Shown piece by piece: positions 1 to 7,376 of a stretch of DNA of 64,000 nucleotides. The position numbers were made by a program, and so were the translations under genes. The notes beneath the pieces were generated by a model that made no database searches, was not told the DNA's origin, and saw only the letters and a list, made by a program, of their open reading frames with translations. Origin of the DNA: Paenibacillus sp. DCT19 (lineage in GTDB: Bacteria > Bacillota > Bacilli > Paenibacillales > Paenibacillaceae); the NCBI RefSeq assembly GCF_003268635.1, contig NZ_CP029639.1, forward strand, positions 2,925,501 through 2,989,500. Direction: 5' to 3'. Positions within the stretch are counted from its first letter, which is position 1, and each line of letters starts with the position of its first letter.

Positions 1-1
1 A

Positions 2-241
2 GGCAGACAGCTTGGATACTGGGAATGGCTTGCGGCAGTTCATTTTAATGATTCGAAGTATGCATCTGCATCCTGTAAAGATAGGCATGCCAGAATAGGG
101 CAAGGATATATAGGTCTACAAGGGATGCAGGAGCTGCTAGGCTCGTCTGAATTTCAACAGGCTGTTGTTGTTCTGGAGACGGAATCAGGCGAAGATGGAA
201 CGCACCGTGATGATCTTTCGCTCATGCGTTCCTGGTTATAA
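2..241 (+). CDS. nfo: Endonuclease IV (AP endonuclease family 2), C-terminal part
   Basis: Only the last 79 codons are in the window; the gene starts upstream. The translation carries the family 2 AP endonuclease C-terminal signature: HFNDSK, then CKDRHARIG with the Asp and His expected to bind zinc, then VVLETESGEDG before the end. Endonuclease IV cuts DNA at abasic sites in base-excision repair, using three zinc ions. The frame ends in TAA at 239-241, 21 bases before the next gene. Assignment to the family is firm from these motifs; the length and the rest of the active site cannot be checked here. Confidence 0.85.
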   Translation, partial: GRQLGYWEWLAAVHFNDSKYASASCKDRHARIGQGYIGLQGMQELLGSSEFQQAVVVLETESGEDGTHRDDLSLMRSWL

Positions 242-262
242 TCAGGGGAGAGGAGCGATTGT

Positions 263-604
263 ATGCATGTTTTTTTGGATGATTACAGAGCCTGTCCGAA
301 AGGTTTTGTATTAGCTACGAATGCTGAAGAGTGTCTGATGCTTCTTCGAGAAGGTGATGTGGATATACTATCTCTCGATTATGAGTTGGGTCCTGATTCA
401 CCGAACGGCGGAGAGGTAGCGGCTTCTATTGTGAGAGAAGGATTGTATCCTCGTGAGATCTATTTGCACACATCGAGCATGTATGGCAAACGGCAGATGT
501 ACGAAATGTTATATAGTAACAAACCGGAATCTGTAACCATTCATAACGGGCCAATGACAGGAGAGGTTATGCTTCGAGTGGCTTCAGAGGGCGATCGCGT
601 ATGA
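263..604 (+). CDS. Cyclic-phosphate-processing-type receiver domain protein
   Basis: A 113-residue single-domain protein. It starts MHVFLDDYR and continues with a central ILSLDYELG, the pattern of the receiver-like family named cyclic-phosphate processing receiver domain (FLDDxR, then SLDxDLG, then a HxS segment; here YLHTSS). The paired N-terminal Asp residues and the central Asp are in receiver positions, but there is no output domain. The precise substrate is not known from the sequence. ATG 263 follows a good AGGAGCG site. The stop overlaps the start of the next gene by four bases (ATGA), so it is cotranscribed with the thioredoxin-like and ABC genes. Confidence 0.6.
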   Translation: MHVFLDDYRACPKGFVLATNAEECLMLLREGDVDILSLDYELGPDSPNGGEVAASIVREGLYPREIYLHTSSMYGKRQMYEMLYSNKPESVTIHNGPMTGEVMLRVASEGDRV

Positions 605-918
605 AGCCTATTACGTCCAAAATGTTAATGCGCGGTGTATGGGAAGGAATGCCACAGGCTGTATTCATATATACGCCTCTGTGCGGTACATGTGCTGCTG
701 CGCGTCGTATGCTGGAGATCGCCGAGCATCTGTTACCGGCTGATATTCTGTTCGAGATGAACATTCATGATATTCCTGAACTTGTACAACAATTTCAGAT
801 TTCGAGTGTGCCTGCCGTAATGATCTTCGATGGACAGCAGGATGTGCCCAAAATGGTCTATCGAATGAATTCAGTAGAGCATTTGCTGAATGAAATTCGG
901 AAGGCGGTGCTAAAATGA
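601..918 (+). CDS. Thioredoxin-like protein with CGTC active site
   Basis: A 105-residue cytoplasmic thioredoxin-fold protein. The first strand (AVFIYTPLCGTC) ends in a CxxC redox pair at about residues 28-31, and the cis-proline loop is SVPAVMIF at about residues 69-76, so both ends of a thioredoxin active site are present. No signal peptide or membrane segment is visible. The CGTC dipeptide differs from CGPC of classical thioredoxins, which suggests a thiol-reductase or thiol-delivery role rather than the main thioredoxin. It overlaps both neighbours by four bases, which indicates translational coupling. Confidence 0.75.
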   Translation: MKPITSKMLMRGVWEGMPQAVFIYTPLCGTCAAARRMLEIAEHLLPADILFEMNIHDIPELVQQFQISSVPAVMIFDGQQDVPKMVYRMNSVEHLLNEIRKAVLK

Positions 919-1694
919 GTATAATCAAGATGCAGCATGTCTCACTTAAACGGGAAGATCTTCAGATTCTTGATAACGTAGATCTACATATCCAAGAAGG
1001 TGAGCATTGGGTCATTCTAGGTCGAAATGGCTCTGGCAAGACAACGCTGCTTGAAATGATGAATGGATATATGTTCCCGAGTCATGGACGAATAGAAGTG
1101 CTCGGTAATCTATACGGACAATGTGATGTTAGAGAAGTGCGTAAGGAAATAGGTTATATCAGTCAAACTTTGATTGAAAAGCTCACGCCGCGAGATCCAG
1201 TATGGGAAGTCGTGGCTACAGGTGCGTATGCATTTTTACGTTTTTATCAGACCATTCCAGATGAAGTCAAAGAGAAAGCGCTGAAACTTCTTGATGAGAT
1301 GGGATTTGCTAAACTAGCCAATCATGCACTGGGAACACTCTCACAGGGAGAACGAAAAAAAGTCATGCTGGCGCGATCCTTAATGGCAGATCCCAAATTA
1401 CTTATTATGGACGAGCCCTGCGCAGGCTTGGATCTCTACGAAAGAGAGAAAATGCTGGCAGAGATTGATCGTCTACGCAAGCGTAATATAACGGTCGTGT
1501 ATGTGACCCATCATGTCGAAGAAATCGTACCCTTGTTTACACATGTGGCATTGATTCGTGATGGCCGTATCGCTGCAGCGGGGCCTAAACACGATGTATT
1601 AACAGAAGAAACAATTAAGCATACGTACGATATTCCGGTCGAGATCCAGTGGGATGCTGGACGTCCTTGGATACACGTACGTTCTGGAGGGTAA
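915..1694 (+). CDS. ABC transporter ATP-binding protein, YlmA-like, no permease nearby
   Basis: A 259-residue ABC ATPase. Walker A is GRNGSGKTT (about residues 37-45), the signature is LSQGERKK, Walker B is LLIMDEP, and the switch His lies in YVTHHVEE. The length and the short C-terminal tail resemble B. subtilis YlmA, a molybdate/iron-type ATPase family. There is no permease or binding protein next to it, so its transport partner, if any, is encoded elsewhere or it has a non-transport role. It overlaps the thioredoxin-like gene by four bases and precedes the methyltransferase by six. Confidence 0.8.
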   Translation: MSIIKMQHVSLKREDLQILDNVDLHIQEGEHWVILGRNGSGKTTLLEMMNGYMFPSHGRIEVLGNLYGQCDVREVRKEIGYISQTLIEKLTPRDPVWEVVATGAYAFLRFYQTIPDEVKEKALKLLDEMGFAKLANHALGTLSQGERKKVMLARSLMADPKLLIMDEPCAGLDLYEREKMLAEIDRLRKRNITVVYVTHHVEEIVPLFTHVALIRDGRIAAAGPKHDVLTEETIKHTYDIPVEIQWDAGRPWIHVRSGG

Positions 1695-1700
1695 CACAAT

Positions 1701-2750
1701 TTGAGTACACAGTCGTCTTGGGGAGAAGGAAACTTTTCCCGATTTATATGCACTGCCAATCATGGATTTGCTCCATATGCTCAGGAGGAGCTGCGCCGTG
1801 CTTTTGGTGCAGTTAAGAGCACAGTCGTTGTACCAGGTGAAATTTTGCTGGCGGGTCTGCCTGTCGCTGAAGAAGAAGTTTCGAAGAAACTACTAGAGGA
1901 GTCCCCTACGTTTTTGCGGCATATTCAACCTGTTCAATTCCAGGAAAGTACAGAGAATGCAGAGCAGGCAGTAGATAAGTTCGTTGCTTTTGTACTGAAT
2001 CGATCCGAATTGACGGGTGAGCGTGTTGTATTGCAGGTTCGCAAAACAGAGTCAGCCTTCTGGGAGGAAAATGCTGCTTCGTTGAAGCAACTGTTAAGCG
2101 ATAAGCTGGAAGAGCTCAACTGCGAATGGGTAATTCGCGATGCGGATTTTGTTATTTCTGTGTTTGTTTCAAATGACACGTTATATGCTGGAATTTCTAA
2201 GCCTGAACAGAATCTCTCTGATTGGAGTGGCGGAGCGATCCGCTTCCAGAAAGAAGAAGGGCAGATCTCCCGTGCGAAGTTTAAGCTACTTGAAGCAGAG
2301 CAGACGTTTGGAATCGACTTTACATCCTTCCATAAAGCGTTGGATATTGGAGCAGCACCTGGTGGTTGGACGTCTTTCTTGTTGGAGCGTGGGTTAGAAG
2401 TAACCGCTGTTGACCCTGCCAAAATGGATGCAACCTTGCTGCAGTCACCTCGATTGACATTTTTGAAGAAGAATGCAGGGGATGTTCGTTTCCGTGATGG
2501 AGAATTTGACTTGCTTGTATGTGATATGAGTTGGAGTCCCAAGTTGATGAGCCGGCTCGTATCTGATCTTCTGTATAGTCTACAATCCGGCGGAACTGCT
2601 GTTGTTACAGTGAAGTTACTGCATAAGAAGCCACTTGCTCTCATTAAGGAAGTTATAGATACGTTTGAGCGCTCACGTATGCAGATTCAACGCTCCAAAC
2701 AGTTGTTCCACAATCGGGAAGAGATTACACTTTACATGATTAAGTATTAA
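1701..2750 (+). CDS. RlmM-like SAM-dependent rRNA 2'-O-methyltransferase
   Basis: A 349-residue protein starting at TTG 1701 after GGAGGG (1687-1692). The N-terminal half resembles the THUMP-like region of RlmM. The C-terminal half is an RrmJ/FtsJ-type Rossmann fold with the SAM-binding segment DIGAAPGGWTSFLLERG. A K-D-K-E tetrad typical of ribose 2'-O-methyltransferases can be traced: Lys in SRAKFKL, Asp in VCDMS, Lys in VTVKLL and Glu in REEITLY. The E. coli homologue methylates C2498 of 23S rRNA; the exact target here is inferred only. It is the last gene of the run from 263, and the repeat element begins 29 bases after the stop. Confidence 0.75.
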   Translation: MSTQSSWGEGNFSRFICTANHGFAPYAQEELRRAFGAVKSTVVVPGEILLAGLPVAEEEVSKKLLEESPTFLRHIQPVQFQESTENAEQAVDKFVAFVLNRSELTGERVVLQVRKTESAFWEENAASLKQLLSDKLEELNCEWVIRDADFVISVFVSNDTLYAGISKPEQNLSDWSGGAIRFQKEEGQISRAKFKLLEAEQTFGIDFTSFHKALDIGAAPGGWTSFLLERGLEVTAVDPAKMDATLLQSPRLTFLKKNAGDVRFRDGEFDLLVCDMSWSPKLMSRLVSDLLYSLQSGGTAVVTVKLLHKKPLALIKEVIDTFERSRMQIQRSKQLFHNREEITLYMIKY

Positions 2751-2779
2751 CTTGAACGTTAGAGCGTTAATTTGAATTT

Positions 2780-2953
2780 AAGAGGTTGTTCAAAAAGTCC
2801 ACTTTTGATTACGAGGGATGCCTGCCGGCATCTCTGCGTCGAAGTTGGAATTCAGCCGAAATGTCCGTTGCTCACGTAGTTTGCCTACGCTCCGCTACTC
2901 CATTTCTATCTTCATTCCATCTTCTCGGTACTGAAAACCGTCCTTTTTGGACA
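2780..2953 (+). repeat. Dispersed ~170-bp repeat, copy A
   Basis: This intergenic block begins AAGAGGTTGTTCAAAAAGTC and ends near 2953. Its two ends are imperfect inverted repeats: TGTTCAAAAAGTCC at the left and, read on the other strand, TGTCCAAAAAGGAC at the right (2934-2953). A nearly identical core sits in the opposite orientation at 55160-55320. The core includes a small hairpin (CGTAG, short loop, CTACG). No transposase or convincing ORF is present, so it looks like a non-autonomous MITE-like or intergenic repeat. Confidence 0.75.
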
Positions 2954-3005
2954 CGCACTTTAAGTTTAAACGATCCAGTACGTGAACGAACTTAAAATTT
3001 ATTGC

Positions 3006-3035
3006 TTTACAATCTATTATTGCATGTACTATAAT
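3006..3035 (+). promoter_or_regulatory. Sigma-A promoter of the kinase/tad-like operon
   Basis: TTTACA at 3006-3011, an 18-base spacer and a perfect TATAAT at 3030-3035. Transcription would start near 3042, giving a leader of about 117 bases before the kinase start, which contains the terminator-like hairpin at 3063-3133. Confidence 0.65.
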
Positions 3036-3062
3036 GATACCAATATTAACCATAACGAATTG

Positions 3063-3133
3063 AAGGGAAAGCATCCCGAAGTGAATGAACCAATAATTTT
3101 GGTTCGTAGCTTCGGTGAAGCTTTCCCTTTTTT
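3063..3133 (+). terminator. Terminator-like leader hairpin upstream of the kinase gene (possible attenuator)
   Basis: AAGGGAAAGC (3063-3072) pairs with GCTTTCCCTT (3120-3129). Inside it CCGAAG pairs with CTTCGG and GAACCA with TGGTTC, and a run of six T (3128-3133) follows. It lies after the promoter at 3006-3035 and 25 bases before the kinase ATG, leaving no room for another promoter. Transcripts must therefore either stop here as a ~90-base RNA or read through. Confidence 0.65.
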
Positions 3134-3158
3134 GTTGTGTAAGAAAGGAGTGTGGCAT

Positions 3159-3986
3159 ATGAGACATCCGGCCAGACTGGAGCATGGAAGCCTGCTGGGC
3201 GGAAGATACCGAATCGTGTCTGTTTTGGGTATAGGCGGGATGAGTCATGTATATAAGGCTGAAGACTTGAAGTTGCCAGGTAAGTTCTGGGCGATTAAAG
3301 AGAGCATAACAAGCGTGTCCTATGAAGGAAGTATGGAGGCTGAAGCGGCGCTGTTAACGTCTCTTCGTCACCCTAGACTTCCGCAAATTGTTGATTTTTT
3401 CGTTCCGGATGAAGAGGGATATACGTATCTGGTCATGGAATACATCGAGGGTGAGACGCTTAGTGAGTACTTTAAGAAGTGCAAAGGCAAAATCCCGATG
3501 GAACAATTGACTGAATTCATATTACAGCTTCTGGATGTGTTGAGTTATCTACATGGACTGAATCCGGCTGTAATTTATCGGGATCTGAAACCATCGAACA
3601 TTATGATCATCTCGGATGATGAGGTAAAGCTGATTGACTTTGGCATTGCGCGGAGCTATAAGTCTAACCATGTAGAGGATACCGTCAAGCTAGGAACGGC
3701 TGGTTTTGCTGCTCCTGAACAATACGGATCAGGTCAGACGGATGCCCGCTCAGATTTATATGGTTTAGGAGCATTAATGTTATATTTAATGACTTCTGGT
3801 GCATATACAGAGTGGATTCAAGGCGTTGAAAGTGCGATTCGGAGCGATGTTCCTCGTACATATATCCCTGTCGTGAGGCGATTGCTTAGGCTGAGCCCGG
3901 ATGAACGATTTCAGTCTGCGGAGGAAGTGCGTAAAGAGTTACTTCGTAGACCCGGAATAGCAACTACGGGGGAGAAACAACGCTGA
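3159..3986 (+). CDS. Soluble Ser/Thr protein kinase heading a tad-like locus
   Basis: A 275-residue Hanks-type kinase. ATG 3159 is chosen because AGAAAGGAG lies just before it. The glycine loop is GIGGMSHVY, the ATP lysine K47 (WAIKE), the catalytic loop YRDLKPSN (D142, N147; Tyr replaces the usual His), the DFG motif is at 160-162, and the activation segment ends GTAGFAAPEQYG. There is no transmembrane segment, PASTA or FHA domain, unlike PrkC/PknB kinases, so it should be cytoplasmic. The next gene starts two bases after its stop. Its position first in the operon suggests it phosphorylates components of the secretion machine; this is inference. Confidence 0.85.
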   Translation: MRHPARLEHGSLLGGRYRIVSVLGIGGMSHVYKAEDLKLPGKFWAIKESITSVSYEGSMEAEAALLTSLRHPRLPQIVDFFVPDEEGYTYLVMEYIEGETLSEYFKKCKGKIPMEQLTEFILQLLDVLSYLHGLNPAVIYRDLKPSNIMIISDDEVKLIDFGIARSYKSNHVEDTVKLGTAGFAAPEQYGSGQTDARSDLYGLGALMLYLMTSGAYTEWIQGVESAIRSDVPRTYIPVVRRLLRLSPDERFQSAEEVRKELLRRPGIATTGEKQR

Positions 3987-3988
3987 CG

Positions 3989-4636
3989 ATGAGTGGAGGA
4001 ACAAGGGTTATTGCTCTGACCGGAGCTTCATCTGGCGTTGGAGTTACCCATACAGCTATCGCCATTAGTCATTACTTGGAACGGCAAAACTTCAAAGTTG
4101 CTGTGATTGAAATGTCTCCACGCTCTCAATCTTTTTCCCGAATTCAACAGATTATTCAATCAGGTAAGCCATCATCATCTGGTAGACAGTTTGAAGTTGA
4201 TGGTGTGCACTATTGGAAACAATCCGGACGAGCTGATATTTTGTCTTTGCTGGGTGGAAGTTATCAATTCATCATTATGGATCTCGGAAGTGGTCAGGAT
4301 CAGAATCGACTTGAGGAATTTCTTAGAGCTGATCTACCCATTGTGATTGGTTCAGGCGCAGAGTGGAGACAAGCCGAGATTAATGCCTTTGTCCGTTCGA
4401 ATCACCGTTTTCCTAGAGACAAATGGATATACTGTCTGCCACTCGCTTCAGCGGATGCTGTCCAGCGTATTCGCAAATCACTGGATACGTCCAGTGTATA
4501 CAGTTTGCCCTTAAACATTGATCCATTTGATCGAGAACCACATATGGATAAAGTATTTGCTCATCTTTTTACTCATATGCTTGGACAGTTGCCGAAGAAG
4601 CGCTCGTTATTTGCACGAAGAAGAACTGGAGTTTGA
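3989..4636 (+). CDS. ParA/MinD-like protein with a deviant P-loop
   Basis: A 215-residue protein beginning with a MinD-like strand and loop, ALTGASSGVGVTHTAIAIS. The usual GVGKT lysine is replaced by Val, so classical ATP hydrolysis is doubtful. The later FIIMDLGSG resembles the switch II strand of the family. The C-terminus is basic (KKRSLFARRRTG). In tad/Flp loci a CpaE/TadZ-type ParA protein localises the pilus machine, and this could be a counterpart. It follows the kinase by two bases. The fold is inferred from short motifs only. Confidence 0.6.
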   Translation: MSGGTRVIALTGASSGVGVTHTAIAISHYLERQNFKVAVIEMSPRSQSFSRIQQIIQSGKPSSSGRQFEVDGVHYWKQSGRADILSLLGGSYQFIIMDLGSGQDQNRLEEFLRADLPIVIGSGAEWRQAEINAFVRSNHRFPRDKWIYCLPLASADAVQRIRKSLDTSSVYSLPLNIDPFDREPHMDKVFAHLFTHMLGQLPKKRSLFARRRTGV

Positions 4637-4682
4637 GAGTAGATATTTGAAGGCCATTTGAAGTTAGAATTACGAGGAGATT

Positions 4683-5729
4683 ATGAGAGGAGAGCCCTTT
4701 TTGTCTAAATTAAGAAAGCAAAGTCGTCAACTCATCTATGCCAGTCTTACTGGAGCCGGTGTGGTAGGTTTGTTGTTCGGGGGATACGTAATCTACAACA
4801 TGAAGACGATGAGTGACACGAGGACTCAGATGGAGTCCCATTATTTATCCGCTTATGAACAAAAGGAAGCTGAATTATTACAGCAATGGAATTCTGGGGC
4901 ACAGGGATGGGTGACGGTCCGTGATGTGGAGGCCGGAGAGAAAATTATGTCTGAGGACATTAAGCTCATTGCCGTTCCTGATGCACAGGCTCCACGTAAC
5001 TTGTGGTCTAGTACAAAGCAGATGAATGGTCAGGTTGCCAAAATAGAACTGAAAAAAGGAACAGCCATTACAACGGAAATGGTGTATGAGGATACACCGG
5101 CACCTCCCGACTTGAGAAACCGTGAACTGCAAGTTGTTCTCTTACCTTCATCACTGGCTAAAGGAGATAATATTGATATCCGGATCCAGTTTCCGACAGG
5201 TCAGGATTACATCCTATTATCCAAGAAAAAAGTAGAGCGTCTAAATGCAGCAACGTTATGGATCACGATGACAGAAGAGGAGATATTGACCTTGTCTAGT
5301 GCAATCGTGGATGCCTATTTACATAAAGCTTCAATATACGCACTGACGTATGTCGAACCTCAGTTCCAGACAGCAGCAATCCCAACGTATCCCGCCAATA
5401 GTGAGGTGTTGAAGTTATTAGAAAGTGATCCGAATATTGTTCGTCGAGCCGAACAGGAGTTATCAAGACAGGTTAGGAATTCGCTAGAGAGCTCTCTAGC
5501 AGCTTCGATGACAGCACCTTCGCAAGGTGTTGAACAGGATGTAGCTCAGTCATCAGTCTCTTATAACAGTAGACCGGGAACCAACAGTACGGCTAATGAT
5601 GTCATCTGGAATGATGGATCAGGTAGTGTAGGGAATGACAATTCGTCGAACTCGTCCACAAACAATAATTATACTTCTGGTGTAACAGAGTACGATGAGC
5701 AGAAGAGCCTGCTGACAGGCGGAGAATAA
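4683..5729 (+). CDS. SAF-domain protein, CpaB/RcpC-like
   Basis: A 348-residue membrane-anchored protein with one transmembrane helix at about residues 17-38 (IYASLTGAGVVGLLFGGYVI). It is followed by a SAF-like domain (WVTVRDVEAGEKIMSEDIKL through LKKGTAITTEMV) and a long Ser/Asn-rich low-complexity tail from about residue 270. CpaB/RcpC proteins with this layout belong to the outer assembly of Tad pili and may bind cell-wall glycans. ATG 4683 has GAGGAG just upstream. The tail is expected outside the membrane and may lie in the wall. No partner secretin exists, as expected in a monoderm. Confidence 0.7.
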   Translation: MRGEPFLSKLRKQSRQLIYASLTGAGVVGLLFGGYVIYNMKTMSDTRTQMESHYLSAYEQKEAELLQQWNSGAQGWVTVRDVEAGEKIMSEDIKLIAVPDAQAPRNLWSSTKQMNGQVAKIELKKGTAITTEMVYEDTPAPPDLRNRELQVVLLPSSLAKGDNIDIRIQFPTGQDYILLSKKKVERLNAATLWITMTEEEILTLSSAIVDAYLHKASIYALTYVEPQFQTAAIPTYPANSEVLKLLESDPNIVRRAEQELSRQVRNSLESSLAASMTAPSQGVEQDVAQSSVSYNSRPGTNSTANDVIWNDGSGSVGNDNSSNSSTNNNYTSGVTEYDEQKSLLTGGE

Positions 5730-5830
5730 GTAGTGGAATCTGAACTCAAAAGTAGAAATCAAAAGCCATATCAGAAACATGTTTCTCCTAACAACGAATT
5801 ATAGAGTTATGAAAGGAGCCGTGGTTTCAT

Positions 5831-6544
5831 TTGCAAACATGGATATTCGCAGGACTATGCGAGAAAAACGACTTGTTATTGTATTTATCTAAAATTTTGG
5901 CTGCTTCAGGAAAGCGTGTCTTGCTAGTGGACGGGACATTGCAGCAAAAGTATGGCTACTGGACAGGGGAAGTCCAGCATTCATTACGAATTACCGAGTT
6001 CGAAGGATTCGATATCGCTAGTCATTTTGTAACATCTAATGCAGTCGAGAGCCATCTTGAAGCAAATGGAGAGAAGGTGGATTCGTATGATTACATTATT
6101 TATGATATCGAAACCTCTCATTTTGCATCCAGAGATCTGTGGTTAACTGCTGACATCCGTGTCTGGGTGAGCAACTACGAACGATACAATCTGGAACGGG
6201 GCAAGTTGTGGTTAAAGCAGCTTCTTGAGGAGCAGTCTTTGCCAGCAGAGCTTTCATTTCAACGTATTTTAATCAATGCGGTTGACTGTAAGCTTGAAGA
6301 ACGCTATTTATGGGCGTATCTGGACGGAAGTCCGTTTGTCTGGACAGGGGATGCGTTACTTCTTCCTTGGGATGAATTGACGGCAGCAGTGAAATTAGAG
6401 AACGAACATCATCGCCGGGTGTTACTTGCGCCATTATCGAGAAATTACAAGAAATCATTATGCCGACTGGTAGAGCAGCTGACGGGTTGGGAAAGTGTCC
6501 TTAGCCGTCGGACGATGAAGGAAGCGGAAAGGATGAGGGCATGA
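5831..6544 (+). CDS. ParA-like protein without a recognisable P-loop
   Basis: A 237-residue protein starting at TTG 5831 after AAAGGAG. The segments TWIFAGLCEKNDLLLYLSKIL and RVLLVDGTL follow the strand-helix-strand pattern of ParA/MinD ATPases, and YDYIIYDIE matches the switch II region, but no GKT/S loop is present. It overlaps the next ParA-like gene by four bases (ATGA). It is probably a structural or regulatory paralogue within the tad-like machine. I cannot assign a more precise function. Confidence 0.45.
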   Translation: MQTWIFAGLCEKNDLLLYLSKILAASGKRVLLVDGTLQQKYGYWTGEVQHSLRITEFEGFDIASHFVTSNAVESHLEANGEKVDSYDYIIYDIETSHFASRDLWLTADIRVWVSNYERYNLERGKLWLKQLLEEQSLPAELSFQRILINAVDCKLEERYLWAYLDGSPFVWTGDALLLPWDELTAAVKLENEHHRRVLLAPLSRNYKKSLCRLVEQLTGWESVLSRRTMKEAERMRA

Positions 6545-7370
6545 GTATCATTTCGTTTTGGAGCCCTTTTGCGGGCACTGGCACGACTTCAAATGCTTTA
6601 ATAAGTGCGTATGCTATGGCACTCCACTATAGAACAAGAATATTGTTAGTTAACACAGGCGCGACTGGAAGCAGCGTTGAAGCTGCACTTCCACCAACTG
6701 AGATTGAGGATGCTGATTCACTATTTAGGTTTGAGGAAGGGGGTTGGGATGCAATTGAACGTTTGTACATCAGCGGTAGTCTGAATAAGCATAATCTGCG
6801 TGATTATACTAAGCCCTTGCTTAAGGAGCGTTTGGATCTCTTAACCGGTAGAATTAATCGGATGGAAAGGTCGCCTAAGGAGTACAGGGAAACGTTAAAG
6901 ACCCTACTTCAGGTTGCAAATGAATATTATGATCTGGTGCTCATGGACGCGGGTAGCTCAGCTGTGAACGAATCTTTATTGCTGGAGCAAGCCGACTATG
7001 TTGTGGTGAATCTATCTCAGAATATGAGAGAGTTAGAGGTGTTTTTGAACATATTTTGCCGAATTACTTGAGTGGTCAGAAGGTTCACCTGGTGTTAAAC
7101 AAATATGATCCGAACGCTAAAGCCTCGATAAGCAACATCCGCAGACGTTTTCGTTACAAGGGCTCGATCTCTATTCTCCCTTATACAACCGGATTTTTGG
7201 ATGCCGTCAACCGGCGTGATGCAGCAGCATATTTACTTTTGGAAGGTCTAAGTGACAATAAAAACGTACGAAAAGGAAGCTTTACGGCAAGTATGGCTGA
7301 ACTTGCTCGCCTAATAATGGACGGCGCAGGGATGCGCACGGCTCTGAAGAGGCTAGAAAGGGGTGCCTGA
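6541..7370 (+). CDS. ParA/MinD-like protein, CpaE/TadZ-like (frameshifted as sequenced)
   Basis: Two adjacent frames make one protein of about 276 residues. The first carries SPFAGTGTTSNALIS at the P-loop position, with Thr where the catalytic Lys should be, and YDLVLMDAGSS at switch II. It runs out of frame in a T run at 7042-7046. Restoring one T gives MRELEVFFEHILPNYLSGQ and continues in the second frame, which holds VHLVLNKYDPNA, a typical MinD strand, and ends at 7370. It is the third ParA-like gene in the locus and the second with a lysine-less loop. Confidence 0.6.
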
Positions 7371-7376
7371 CCCTAA

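Noticed and set aside
2786..2995. Open frame of 69 codons through the repeat element
   Set aside because: It lies entirely in the repeat and its flank, has no ribosome-binding site, and the sequence is shared with copy B where it is not open.
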